A stretch of DNA of 64,000 bases from a bacterium (GTDB taxonomy: Bacteria > Acidobacteriota > Thermoanaerobaculia > Multivoradales > JAHEKO01). The position numbers and the translations under genes were made by a program. Where the stretch lies: contig JAAENP010000364.1 of assembly GCA_024224155.1 (NCBI GenBank), positions 78,404-142,403 on the forward strand, read 5' to 3'. Positions 33,482 through 41,567 of the stretch are shown piece after piece. How positions within the stretch are numbered: the first letter of the stretch is position 1; each line of letters starts with the position of its first letter. The notes below the pieces were generated by a model. It was not told where the DNA came from, did not search any database, and saw nothing but the letters and a program-made list of their open reading frames with translations.

Positions 33482-34765
33482 TCAAGTGCCTGCCTCACCC
33501 AAGTGACCGAAGGCTTGAGCCACCAGCGAATACTCGTCATCCGAGGGTCCGAGGTGCTCGAGAAGCAGCCTCGCCTGACCCCATGTGCTCGCATGCGAAC
33601 CCATCTCTTGCGCGGCCATGCTCACGGCGTCGCGGTAGAGGCGTCCAGCTGCCTGGTAGTTACCCTTGATGAGCTGGGCCTCCGCTACAGTCGCGGTCAT
33701 CCAATAGTCGCCGTCCTTCTTTTCCGTACCTACAATTCGCTCGACCTTCTCCGCATAGTCGTTCCCGGCATCGAGCTCATCCAGAAACACACTCTTCGCG
33801 GCGGCGTTGATGCCGGTGTAGTAGTCATTCGGAGCATTCTCGAAGGCCTGTGCGTAGAGGTCCCGGGAGCGGCGCAGGTGGTTCTGGTCCGAGCTCTTCT
33901 TGTAGCTGTCCATCCAGGTCCGCGCCAGAATGCCGAGAGTCTCGGGATCCTGCTCTCCCAGCTCGCGGAGCTCCTCGAGCTCGAGCTGCGCTTGTTGCCA
34001 GTTCCCGGAGCGGGCAAGTGCCAAGCCCTTCAGTTGCTGAACGCGCAGGCTCTTGGGAAAGCGCGCCTTCAAGACCTCCAGGCTCTTGAGTGCCTGCTCA
34101 TAGGCGCCGAGCTTGACCAGACCTTCTACTATTCCGCAGCCCAGCGCGGCCGTCGTTTCCCAGGCCAACCCACCGGAGTCCGCCAACTCCAGAAGACGAT
34201 CGCGAGAGCCCGCAGCCACCGCAGCCTTGATTCTCGCCTCCGAGCGCCGAGCTTCCTGGTCCACCTCAGCGGCGAGCCTGACGGCAGCTGCCGGCAAAGG
34301 CTCACCGTGCAGGCCGTAGAGAAGGCGTAGGAGCCCCGCTCCCTGTGGCCCGCCCATCAGATCGGAGAAGTCGATCCAGATCTTCTGACTCGCGAACACC
34401 GGCAGGTCAGCGCGGTCGAGTTTGGCAACTACATAGCGAAAGCCGTCACCGCTGCTCTCCCGGGCCTCGAAGGTCCGATACTCCTTCTTGCACCAATCCG
34501 AGTCGGCGGCGTCCGTTGACCAGATCAAAACGCCCGAAGCGCTATGCTCGAGATTCTCTTCGAGTGCTGCGATCAGGTTCTGATCCGCCGAAAGAACGTA
34601 CTGGTCCAGAAAGACCTCGTACTCGAGGCTCCGCAGCACATCGTAGAGCTGCAGCACCCAGGCGCGATTGACCGATCGATAACTCAGGAACACATGCCAC
34701 TGCTGGCCCTCTTCGAGCTCTGGCGGCTTGGGTGCGTGTTCTAACCACTTTTTCAAGGAACTCAT
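33482..34765 (-). CDS. TIR domain fused to TPR-like (TRAFs-type) module
   Basis: 427 residues. The TIR domain covers 23-150: HVFLSYRSVNRAW, VFLDQYVLSADQNL, ASGVLIWSTDAADSDW and CKKEYRTFEAR with candidate catalytic Glu95. From about residue 180 to the end run TPR-like helices (YEQALKSLEVLKARFPKSL, NWQQAQLELEEL) followed by the TRAFs-like signature DYYTGINAAAKSVFL and DYWMTATVAEAQLIKGNYQAA. All key residues look intact. The patatin gene lies immediately upstream on the same strand, 42 bases away, so patatin and TIR are probably co-expressed. Likely an NAD-degrading effector gated by its repeat domain. Confidence 0.87.
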   Translation of the reverse strand: MSSLKKWLEHAPKPPELEEGQQWHVFLSYRSVNRAWVLQLYDVLRSLEYEVFLDQYVLSADQNLIAALEENLEHSASGVLIWSTDAADSDWCKKEYRTFEARESSGDGFRYVVAKLDRADLPVFASQKIWIDFSDLMGGPQGAGLLRLLYGLHGEPLPAAAVRLAAEVDQEARRSEARIKAAVAAGSRDRLLELADSGGLAWETTAALGCGIVEGLVKLGAYEQALKSLEVLKARFPKSLRVQQLKGLALARSGNWQQAQLELEELRELGEQDPETLGILARTWMDSYKKSSDQNHLRRSRDLYAQAFENAPNDYYTGINAAAKSVFLDELDAGNDYAEKVERIVGTEKKDGDYWMTATVAEAQLIKGNYQAAGRLYRDAVSMAAQEMGSHASTWGQARLLLEHLGPSDDEYSLVAQAFGHLGEAGT

Positions 34766-34807
34766 GTCTTGCTCCTTCTCGATCGAGTCATGGCCATCGC
34801 GGCCGAC

Positions 34808-35965
34808 TCATGGCCGTTGCCTCTCAGGAAGGTCGAAGCCGCGAGGAAAGTCCTGCGGTTCGATCTGCTGGGCCGCCGCCTTATTGCCGATCTCCTCTAG
34901 CGGTGCGAGATTCCTGGGATTGGCCATGTCCGGAAGGCTGCGCTCCTCGGCTTCGGTGATGTCTATTCCCAGATCCTCTTTGAGCCACTTCCGATCGAAC
35001 CAGACGTTGTAGCGCTGGTAAGTCACCAGCGGTTGCCCGGTCAAGAGGTCCGCGGACAGGTCGCCTACCTCGGAGTCAATCTTCCAGGGGGTCCGGCTCT
35101 CGGACAACCACTGCAGCAGAGTCTGGTCCAGCCAATCGCAATCCGCCCGAAGAGCCGAAAGCGACGTAATGCCATCATAGAGGGCGAGCTTGGTCTTGAT
35201 CGTCGATGGGTTCAAGTTCGGGTTGTCCATCCCGGTCCCCACTGACGTCAGCAGGATCCTGTCGGCGCCCAGCTCCCAATTCAAACGGAACCCCTCTAGC
35301 GTTGCCATCAACAACAGCTGGAGTGCGGGGTTATTGTGTGGAGTGACCCCGCCGTCTACGAACCTCCCCTCCACGCCGCGAGCAATTCGCAGCTTCTCCG
35401 GACGGAAGAACGTCGGCGCAGCGGTGCTGGCCCTGACCACCTGAGCGAGGTTGTACTTGGAGTTGGGCTCGCGCGAGGAGGAGCCCGAGCTGAAGTACTT
35501 GCCTCTCGGGTTATTGTGGATCACCCAGGGACTACCCGTATCCCAGCGTTTGGTCATGATCATCAGGCCGGTCGTCAGCCTCGAATCACCGAGCTCGAAG
35601 TCGAAATGCTCATCCAGGTAACGCCGTAGGGGTCCGGCTCTGAACTTGGCGAAGACCAGGCCCTTGCGCCACCATTTCTTCCGAAAGATGTCTCTACCGA
35701 AATCCCGGTAAAGATCCTGGAGTGTTTCCACCGCATAGCCCTTCGCGAGACCGGCTGCGATGATCGCGCCGGTCGAGGTCCCGCCGATGAGATCGTAGTA
35801 GTCGCTCAGCAGGAGGTCCGCGTTTTGGTGACGCTCGCGAAGCTGCTCTTCCAGGAGCTTCAGATACGAAAGTGTCAGCATTCCACGAATGCCACCACCA
35901 TCCAGGGCGAGGATCCGTTTGGGACCCTCTCCAAAGAGATGCTCGTCACGAGATCGCCTCGGCAT
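34808..35965 (-). CDS. Patatin-like phospholipase (soluble, CapV-like)
   Basis: 385 residues from the ATG at 35965 (AAAGGAGG upstream; a TTG two codons earlier overlaps the site). RILALDGGGIRGMLTLSYL gives the oxyanion loop, IGGTSTGAIIA the GxSxG nucleophile, and VDGGVTPHNNPAL the catalytic Asp. KVVRASTAAPTFF-like and TVGTGM-like segments are also as expected. This subfamily includes CBASS effector CapV and other immune patatins that degrade the inner membrane, but no CD-NTase gene is present here. It lies upstream of, and in the same orientation as, the TIR-TPR gene. Confidence 0.9.
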   Translation of the reverse strand: MPRRSRDEHLFGEGPKRILALDGGGIRGMLTLSYLKLLEEQLRERHQNADLLLSDYYDLIGGTSTGAIIAAGLAKGYAVETLQDLYRDFGRDIFRKKWWRKGLVFAKFRAGPLRRYLDEHFDFELGDSRLTTGLMIMTKRWDTGSPWVIHNNPRGKYFSSGSSSREPNSKYNLAQVVRASTAAPTFFRPEKLRIARGVEGRFVDGGVTPHNNPALQLLLMATLEGFRLNWELGADRILLTSVGTGMDNPNLNPSTIKTKLALYDGITSLSALRADCDWLDQTLLQWLSESRTPWKIDSEVGDLSADLLTGQPLVTYQRYNVWFDRKWLKEDLGIDITEAEERSLPDMANPRNLAPLEEIGNKAAAQQIEPQDFPRGFDLPERQRP

Positions 35966-36120
35966 ACTCAACCTCCTTTGTCTGCGGAATCTTCTGTTTC
36001 CGGATGACCCGGGTACAAAGACCGGCCATTTCCCACTCCGTACGAAGGTCCAAGGAGCTTCGCAAGCTTCTGTGTAAGAATACCATAGGCTCGAAGCACC
36101 CCCGTAGCGATGTGAGACTC

Positions 36121-36339
36121 CTACTTCAAGACCGTCTTCAGCCGCTTGGCAAGCTCGGGAGCGAGCTCGGACACCGCCCCGATCTTGTAGGAAAGCGTGG
36201 GCCAGGTCTGAACGTCGAATGGGAGATCGTCGACGCTGATACTGGTCAGCTGAATGATCGGCTTGTTGAGCGCGTGCGCGTAGCCCAGCTTGACGCCGGC
36301 TTTCTTGAGCCGGCTCACGGCTAACGAGATGGCGCCCAT
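36121..36339 (-). pseudogene. Truncated nucleoside deoxyribosyltransferase/TIR-like stub
   Basis: 72 codons reading GVKLGYAHALNKPIIQLTS then DDLPFDVQTWPTLSY. This is the C-terminal half of a nucleoside 2-deoxyribosyltransferase-like domain (NV.YElGyAHAlgKPvIlit...dlPFDlr...vi.Y). The N-terminal half with the opening strand and the usual ELG glutamate is missing (KLG instead). It has an ATG and a GGAGGAG-like site, so the stub may be translated, but it should not be catalytic. Confidence 0.55.
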
Positions 36340-36470
36340 GGCTCCTCCTTGGCGACTAAAGAAAGGCTATCCAAATAATAGCGGATAGTCGCACTCCCAT
36401 TTGCGGCCGCCAACGTCCATGTGTTAAGAACCGGCGTAATTTAGAACCTTTCCTCTTGGAGGTATCGACC
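36340..36470. promoter_or_regulatory. Divergent promoter region
   Basis: It separates the minus-strand stub from the plus-strand secreted protein. It is relatively AT-rich (AATAATAG near 36375 and a TGTTAAGAA segment at 36421-36430). The latter motif also occurs in front of the 28980 gene. GGAGG precedes the ATG at 36471. Confidence 0.35.
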
Positions 36471-37307
36471 ATGGGCAAGAAACACTCTCAGCTGCTGGCT
36501 CTCATCGTCGGACTTGCGGCCCTCTCTTTCGGAGCCGTCGAGCTTGCGGCCGACAATCAGAATCACACTGTGGTGCGGAGCGAGCTCTCCTGTCCGGACT
36601 CGGTCAAGGCCAGGAGGTTCCTGAACGAGGTGAACGGCGACGGCACCTACACCCTGGTCGGCGGCTCGAGCTCCGGCGGCAACATGGCCAGGTGTGGCTG
36701 TCAGGCGAGTAACCAGGGCGACCCGCGGAAGGGCGTCAAGGTCAACTTCGACCGCAGCCTGCTCGATGTGGACGGCAACGAGTTTCCGGCCGGCGGCGCG
36801 AGCGGCAAGACCAACAGATTCGGCTGGTTTGCCACAGACTTCCCGCTCCCACCGGGCATTCCCGGAGCGATCGTCAACAGGATCGGCCTGGGCGGCGGAA
36901 AGGCCATGAACGGCCTCGACTGCTACTGCTCCGCGGGCACGGTCCCTCCGTGCACTCCAAACAACACGACGCTTTGCCTGGTGGACGGACGCTTCAAGGT
37001 CGAGGCTTTTTTCGAAGATCCCTTCGACGACAGCACCCGGCCGTTGATCGTCGACGTCGCCAGGCGCAACGAAGGCACCCTCGTCTTCTCTCCGCTCAAC
37101 AACAACGAGCTCCTGGTCCGGCTTCTCGACGTGTGCCGCGACCCCAACTTCAACAGCTTCTGGGTCTTCGCCGCCGCGCAAACCGACGTCGGGTTCGACC
37201 TCACCGTCACCGACACCGAGACCGGAGTCTCGAAGGTCTACGAGAATCCGCTGGGCAATGCCTTCCAGCCCATCCAGGACACCCAGGCTTTCAGTACCTG
37301 TCCCTGA
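36471..37307 (+). CDS. Secreted Cys-containing protein of unknown function
   Basis: 278 residues from the ATG at 36471; the TTG at 36456 is part of the GGAGG leader. A clear signal peptide (GKKHSQLLALIVGLAALSFGA, cleavage near ELA-AD) is followed by a mature domain with paired cysteines (ARCGCQAS, DCYCSAGTVPPCTPNNTTLC, LLDVCRDP, FSTCP). These probably form disulfides in the periplasm or outside the cell. No family is recognised. It is a single gene facing away from the effector block. Confidence 0.75.
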   Translation: MGKKHSQLLALIVGLAALSFGAVELAADNQNHTVVRSELSCPDSVKARRFLNEVNGDGTYTLVGGSSSGGNMARCGCQASNQGDPRKGVKVNFDRSLLDVDGNEFPAGGASGKTNRFGWFATDFPLPPGIPGAIVNRIGLGGGKAMNGLDCYCSAGTVPPCTPNNTTLCLVDGRFKVEAFFEDPFDDSTRPLIVDVARRNEGTLVFSPLNNNELLVRLLDVCRDPNFNSFWVFAAAQTDVGFDLTVTDTETGVSKVYENPLGNAFQPIQDTQAFSTCP

Positions 37308-37371
37308 CGGCGCCCTGTCCCCGACGGATGCCGGGCCGAGGCGGCGCCTGCTCACCTCGGTCGTGTCGGAT

Positions 37372-37896
37372 TTAGTCAGCCGGCCGGAAGATCCCGGTGC
37401 TGTCCTCTCCGAGCCGTGGCCGGCGCCTCGCGGCGTGGCGCCGCGCTTCCGACCTGGCTCGGTGCCGCCTGATCGAGAGCTTGAGCTCGTGGACTCGGGC
37501 CAGACACCAGATCGGCAGCCGGTAGCGGAACCCGAGCGCCCGGCGTAGCTTCAGAAGCCCCGGGTGGGCGGCATCGACGGCCAGCCCTTCGACCAGCGCG
37601 TGCAGCGCGCCGCGGCGGTTCTTGAGCAGGAGATAGGTCTGAGCCAGGTTCAAATAGTTGGTGGGCTCGGCCGGCTGGATCGTGACCGCGTGGGTGCACC
37701 ACTCATGTCCCTCGTGCATCCGGCCTTCACAGCGCGCCATCGCGAGCCCGAGGTGGGAATAGAAAACCCCGGGCTGCCGGCCGCAGGCTCCTTCCTCGTG
37801 CTTGAGCAGTCTCAAGTGGCGGAGTCCTTCTTCCCAGTTTCCGTCAGAACAGGCGCGAATGCCGAGATCGAGGGTCTTGTCGCAATCCAGTTGCAC
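37372..37896 (-). CDS. Small TPR-repeat protein
   Basis: 174 residues from the GTG at 37896 (GGGAGG about four bases upstream). It has TPR-like helix pairs (DLGIRACSDGNWEEGLRHL, PGVFYSHLGLAMARCEGRMHEG, PTNYLNLAQTYLLLKNRRGAL) and a basic Arg-rich tail. There is no signal peptide. It is probably a protein-interaction adaptor. It precedes nothing closely on the same strand. Confidence 0.7.
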   Translation of the reverse strand: MQLDCDKTLDLGIRACSDGNWEEGLRHLRLLKHEEGACGRQPGVFYSHLGLAMARCEGRMHEGHEWCTHAVTIQPAEPTNYLNLAQTYLLLKNRRGALHALVEGLAVDAAHPGLLKLRRALGFRYRLPIWCLARVHELKLSIRRHRARSEARRHAARRRPRLGEDSTGIFRPAD

Positions 37897-38009
37897 AGAG
37901 CCTCCCAAGATAGGGTCGAGTCGCTTGTCTCCCGCTCAGACTAGGCGGGCCGTTCCAGTCGGTACTGTGAAATATGTCACATCCGCGGGTAGATGGCACC
38001 TCTCCGCCC

Positions 38010-38117
38010 TCAAAACCCCTCGAGCACGAGCCCGATCACCCCCACCGCGCCCAGCCAGGGCAGCACGGCTCCGCAGGCCGACCAGCCCAGAAACGGGGCG
38101 GCCTTGCGCGCACACAC
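38010..38117 (-). CDS. Possible 35-residue hydrophobic peptide
   Basis: Downstream of the TPR-TM gene a short minus-strand frame opens at GTG 38117 and reads APFLGWSACGAVLPWLGAV then GVIGLVLEGF to a TGA. It looks like one membrane helix. No ribosome binding site is convincing, so it may be a remnant of a larger membrane protein or read through from the gene before it. Confidence 0.25.
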   Translation of the reverse strand: MCARKAAPFLGWSACGAVLPWLGAVGVIGLVLEGF

Positions 38118-38146
38118 GAGCGGGCTCGCGGACCGGCGGCCGGCTA

Positions 38147-39277
38147 CTACTTGGCCCGTGACCGAAAGATGCGCTGGTAGCGGGGATCGCGCCGCGCGCG
38201 GCTTTCCCAGGCGGGCTCGATCTCGAAGGCGGTCTTGAACTCGTCCATGGCGCGATCGCGGTCACCGAGCTCCCAGAGAGTGAGGCCCAGGTAGTAGTGC
38301 CCCTCGGCGTAGTCGGGATGCTTGTCCACCGAACGCATGAGAATCTCCGCCGCCATTTTGTGCTGGCCGTCGAGATAGTAGGCGTTGCCCAGCCGGCCCA
38401 TGAGCTCGGGGCTCTCCGGGTTGATCGAAAGCGCCTTTCCATAGGCCAGGATCGCCTCCGGATAGTTGCGGTCCCGAGCGGCTTGCTGCGCTTGCGCAAT
38501 CAGGTCCGCTTCCTCGCCGCCTCGGGTGCTGGTCTCTCGCGACCTGCGAATCTGGTAGCTCCAGATCGGCTTGTAGTCCGGCTCGGCGCGCGCCCGCTCC
38601 TCGTAGCCCGGGTCCAGCTTGAACGCCCGCTCGAAGGCCTCGACCGCGCGGTCTCGCTGATCGATCTTCCAGTAGGCGAAGCCCAGGTTGAAAAACGCCT
38701 CGGCGAACTCCGGATCGATCCGGGTCGCCTGGCGCAGCGTTTCCACGGCCTCTTCGAACTGGCCGTTCTTGTAGTAAGCGTAGCCCGCGTTGTTGAGGGC
38801 CGCCGAGTTGTCGGGGTCGAGCGCGAGCGCCCTTTTGAGGGTGTCGATGGCCTGCGGGTAGTCTTCCTGCCTGACGGCGTCGAGCCCCTGGGCTACGAAC
38901 TGAGCTTCCTGCCTTTCTTCGGCGGAGAGCTTCTTCTCGAAATGCTCGAAGAGCGCTTGTTGATCGGCGATCTCTTTCTCGAGCCCGGCACGCATCTCTT
39001 GCAGGCCCTGGATGTCGGCGAGCATCCCCTCCCGGCGCCTGCCGACCTCGCGCAGCTCGACTTCGGCTTTCTCGAGCTTGGCCACGACTCTCTTCTGCTC
39101 GTTCCGAGCTCCGGACACACCCACCCAGGCGCTGCCTACGACCAGTAGCCCGACGACGATGGGCGCCATGGTCAGCCACAATGTCTGCTTTCGCGCTTGC
39201 GCCTGCTCGCGCTGAAAGCGAGCCGAGATCTGGTCGAGCTGGTTTTCTTGCTCGTGCTCGTGGCGCTCGCCCGTCAT
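38147..39277 (-). CDS. Membrane-anchored coiled-coil TPR protein
   Basis: 376 residues. A charged N-terminus, one membrane helix (about 31-55, LWLTMAPIVVGLLVVGSAWVG) and a coiled coil of about 60 residues (KLEKAEVELREVGRRREGM) lead to canonical TPRs (NAGYAYYKNGQFEEAVETL, FNLGFAYWKIDQRDRAVEAF, GRLGNAYYLDGQHKMAAEIL, YYLGLTLWELGDRDRAMDEF). Its ATG overlaps the stop of the DUF4062 gene as ATGA, so the two are translationally coupled and probably form a complex, the TPRs acting as the interaction surface. Confidence 0.85.
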   Translation of the reverse strand: MTGERHEHEQENQLDQISARFQREQAQARKQTLWLTMAPIVVGLLVVGSAWVGVSGARNEQKRVVAKLEKAEVELREVGRRREGMLADIQGLQEMRAGLEKEIADQQALFEHFEKKLSAEERQEAQFVAQGLDAVRQEDYPQAIDTLKRALALDPDNSAALNNAGYAYYKNGQFEEAVETLRQATRIDPEFAEAFFNLGFAYWKIDQRDRAVEAFERAFKLDPGYEERARAEPDYKPIWSYQIRRSRETSTRGGEEADLIAQAQQAARDRNYPEAILAYGKALSINPESPELMGRLGNAYYLDGQHKMAAEILMRSVDKHPDYAEGHYYLGLTLWELGDRDRAMDEFKTAFEIEPAWESRARRDPRYQRIFRSRAK

Positions 39278-40101
39278 GCGAACGACTCCCCTCTGAGCTG
39301 GCGCTCGAGGAATGCCTTCACCGCACGGACCACATCGGAGGCCGGAGGCTCCTGCCGCAAGCCTTCTTCGTAGCCGTCGAGGAGTGCCTTTTTCCGGCGA
39401 GTATGGAGCATCGTGTTGGTCGGGAACACGGTGGCGGTACCGACCAGCAGTCCACCCAGGCCGACGAAGAGAAGCTTCATCGCCACTCCGGCGATCCCGA
39501 CCGCCACGGCGATGCCGATTAGAACGACGCAGGCTGTGCGGTAGATCTTGATTTGGGAATCCAGCTCACCAGTCATCTTCGACAGGCACTTCAGATAGAA
39601 GCGCTGGGTCGAGGGATCCGGCGCCTCGTCGGACTCGCCGGCCGAGTCCTCAGCCGCGACGTTGGCGACCGACACGCTGACGGCGGCCGCCAACTCCTCC
39701 GCCGTCGAGAAAAACTGGACGATGTGACTCGTCTGAAGCTCGCCGCGCAGCGCCTCGATGGCGGTCCTATCGCGGTCGATAAGAGTGGGCGACCACGGCG
39801 CGTCGTCGTTCAGAAGGAAGATCAACGTCTCCTTGCCGGCATCGAGGGCCTCGCGATACTCGAGCTCGGTAATGGCCCTTGTCTCTTCCGGCGGTACGTA
39901 GCCGTAGCGCCAGGCAAAAATGCCAACGTAGATGCCGCACTCGCGAACATCAGCCAGGCACTTCTCCGTTGGCTGCCTGCCGGTCGCGGTGTAGTCCTCC
40001 ATCGAGATCACGTCATGCCCCATCTGCCTGAGGACCCGGTAGACCGCCTGCCGGTGCTCGGCAAGGTCCTCGTAGGTCGATGAGAGGTAGATCTTGGCCA
40101 T
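39274..40101 (-). CDS. DUF4062 (TIR-like) protein with two membrane helices
   Basis: 275 residues. Residues 3-90 are the DUF4062 signature (KIYLSSTYEDLAEHRQAV, DVISMEDYTATGRQPTE, GIYVGIFAWRYGYVP, ITELEYREAL), a TIR-related fold found at the N-terminus of many NLR-like defence proteins. Here it is followed not by an NTPase but by a short linker and two hydrophobic helices (about 180-228, ACVVLIGIAVAVGIAGVAM and LFVGLGGLLVGTATV). A basic tail follows. It is coupled by ATGA to the TPR-TM gene and 50 bases after the PGDYG-like gene. Confidence 0.85.
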   Translation of the reverse strand: MAKIYLSSTYEDLAEHRQAVYRVLRQMGHDVISMEDYTATGRQPTEKCLADVRECGIYVGIFAWRYGYVPPEETRAITELEYREALDAGKETLIFLLNDDAPWSPTLIDRDRTAIEALRGELQTSHIVQFFSTAEELAAAVSVSVANVAAEDSAGESDEAPDPSTQRFYLKCLSKMTGELDSQIKIYRTACVVLIGIAVAVGIAGVAMKLLFVGLGGLLVGTATVFPTNTMLHTRRKKALLDGYEEGLRQEPPASDVVRAVKAFLERQLRGESFA

Positions 40102-40151
40102 GATGGAGACCGCTCTACAGCCTGTTGATCATCTTCTTTCGGGAAATGTTA

Positions 40152-40559
40152 TCACCGTGGGCCTTCCTGTTTGGAGGCCGGCTCGTACATCTCTTCGAAC
40201 TTCGCCGCGCTGACCGCGTAACCATCCTTTCGGTCGCGGTCGTTATAGACCAGATAGTCCCCGACTTCGTAGTGCGTGGCTCCTTCTTTGGTCTCGATGA
40301 CGCCCGCTTCCTCGACCGCCTCCGCCCAGACCGGTGTCAACTTCACGTAGACGCCGGCGCCGGCCGGGCGATACGTCGCCTCGAAGGTCTCGCCATCGAT
40401 AGTGTAGACGTCGCCCTGGTTGTTCACGAGCCAGTCTCCACGCTTGCAGAACTGGGTATCGCCCCACTTTCGGTAGCTGAATCCCTTGGTGTCGAGATCG
40501 ACCTGAACGGCGGTGACGGCCGTCCCGGCCTTCTTCCGGAATCTTCTCAGCTCGCCCAT
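40152..40559 (-). CDS. PGDYG-like small protein with two related repeats
   Basis: 135 residues from the ATG at 40559 (the frame opens further upstream without a better start). Two similar units, FCKRGDWLVNNQGDVYTIDGETFEATY and YEVGDYLVYND followed by YAVSAAKFEEMYEP, match the short beta fold of the PGDYG family, whose function is not established. No signal peptide. First gene of the minus-strand group that continues with the DUF4062 and TPR-TM genes. Confidence 0.65.
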   Translation of the reverse strand: MGELRRFRKKAGTAVTAVQVDLDTKGFSYRKWGDTQFCKRGDWLVNNQGDVYTIDGETFEATYRPAGAGVYVKLTPVWAEAVEEAGVIETKEGATHYEVGDYLVYNDRDRKDGYAVSAAKFEEMYEPASKQEGPR

Positions 40560-40717
40560 TAGAAGGAGAATACTCCCGATCCGCGGTTTCCTAATATTAT
40601 TGGCGGGCCCAGAGGAGCCAACCACGCCGAAACTCGACCTCCGACCGCTCAAGGACGACGGCTTCAAGAGCTACGACATGATCCTCGAGAACCTCTAGGA
40701 CAGAGAAACACGACCGG

Positions 40718-40927
40718 ATGAATCGCAGACAGGCTCACTACGACGAGTTCGAAGCTTCCGAGCTCTTTTGCTCGAAGTGCCGGCAGGCCCAGCCGGTGCG
40801 CAAGCGCCTGCTCCTGGTTCTGCCTCAGGGCAACAAGTACGACTACGTCTGCAGTGTCTGCGGCGATTCGGTCGGATCCAAGATGGACGACGACCGAGAC
40901 GCGTTCTCGGTCCTGAGGCCGAAGTAG
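40718..40927 (+). CDS. Small zinc-ribbon protein
   Basis: 69 residues with two Cys pairs (CSKCRQAQPVRKR and YVCSVCGDSVG), spaced as a treble-clef or zinc ribbon. It has a basic middle and no signal peptide. It may bind nucleic acid or act as a metal-dependent adaptor. It is divergent from the PGDYG-like gene. Confidence 0.65.
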   Translation: MNRRQAHYDEFEASELFCSKCRQAQPVRKRLLLVLPQGNKYDYVCSVCGDSVGSKMDDDRDAFSVLRPK

Positions 40928-41007
40928 GGCCGGAGTCGGGACCGGAAAACCGAGGCCGGTCCGGGTACGTAGACCTCTACGTAACCTCAACGAGAGGAGG
41001 CCTTTTC

Positions 41008-41567
41008 GTGCCGAGACAAAACGCGCCCAGAGCGCGAGCTTTCCGGACCCTGGCGCTGACGCTGACCGCGTTCCTGGCGGCCGTTGTGGCCGCGCGAGCG
41101 GAAGTCACGACCTATGCCCTGCCGGGCGGCTCGAACCTGGCGGGCGGAATCAGCGTCGACGCCGAGGGCAACGTCTACTCGGCGGCCTTCGGCGGCACCC
41201 AGCTGTTCAAGATCGCTCCCGACGGTGAGATCACCGTGTTCGCGACCGGCCTCAACACGCCCTCGGGCAACGCCTTCGACAATCAGGGCAACCTCTTCCA
41301 GTCCAACTACGGACAGCAGGTCCCTGCAAGCGCGGCAAGGCCAAGCTGACCTGGAAGCACAATTCCTTTAATCGCGAAGGCTTCGTGATCGAGCTTTCCT
41401 CCTCGACCATACCTTTCGAGGAGATCGGGCGCGTGGCGGCGACGGCCAAGAAGGCCATCATTCGCGACCTCGTGCCCGGAGAGACCTATCGCGTGCGCAT
41501 CCGCGCCTTCAACGGCGTGCGATCGTCGAAGGCTTCGAAGAAGGCGAAGTTCACCGCCAAGAATTGA
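41008..41567 (+). pseudogene. Secreted NHL-repeat/fibronectin-III protein, broken by internal deletion
   Basis: GTG start at 41008 with GAGAGGAGG upstream. A signal peptide (FRTLALTLTAFLAAVVAARA) is followed by beta-propeller repeats (GGISVDAEGNVYSAAFGGTQLFKI, GNAFDNQGNLFQS). Near 41325-41335 the frame changes. The stretch to the TGA at 41567, in the +2 frame, encodes an FnIII domain (KAKLTWKHNSFNREGFVIEL, DLVPGETYRVRIRAFNG). The middle of the protein is missing, so a deletion with frameshift joined the two ends. The reading frame from 41008 itself stops at 41349. Confidence 0.6.

Noticed and set aside
34808..35965. CBASS system, because the patatin resembles CapV
   Set aside because: No CD-NTase, Cap2/Cap3 or other cyclase gene could be found in the window.
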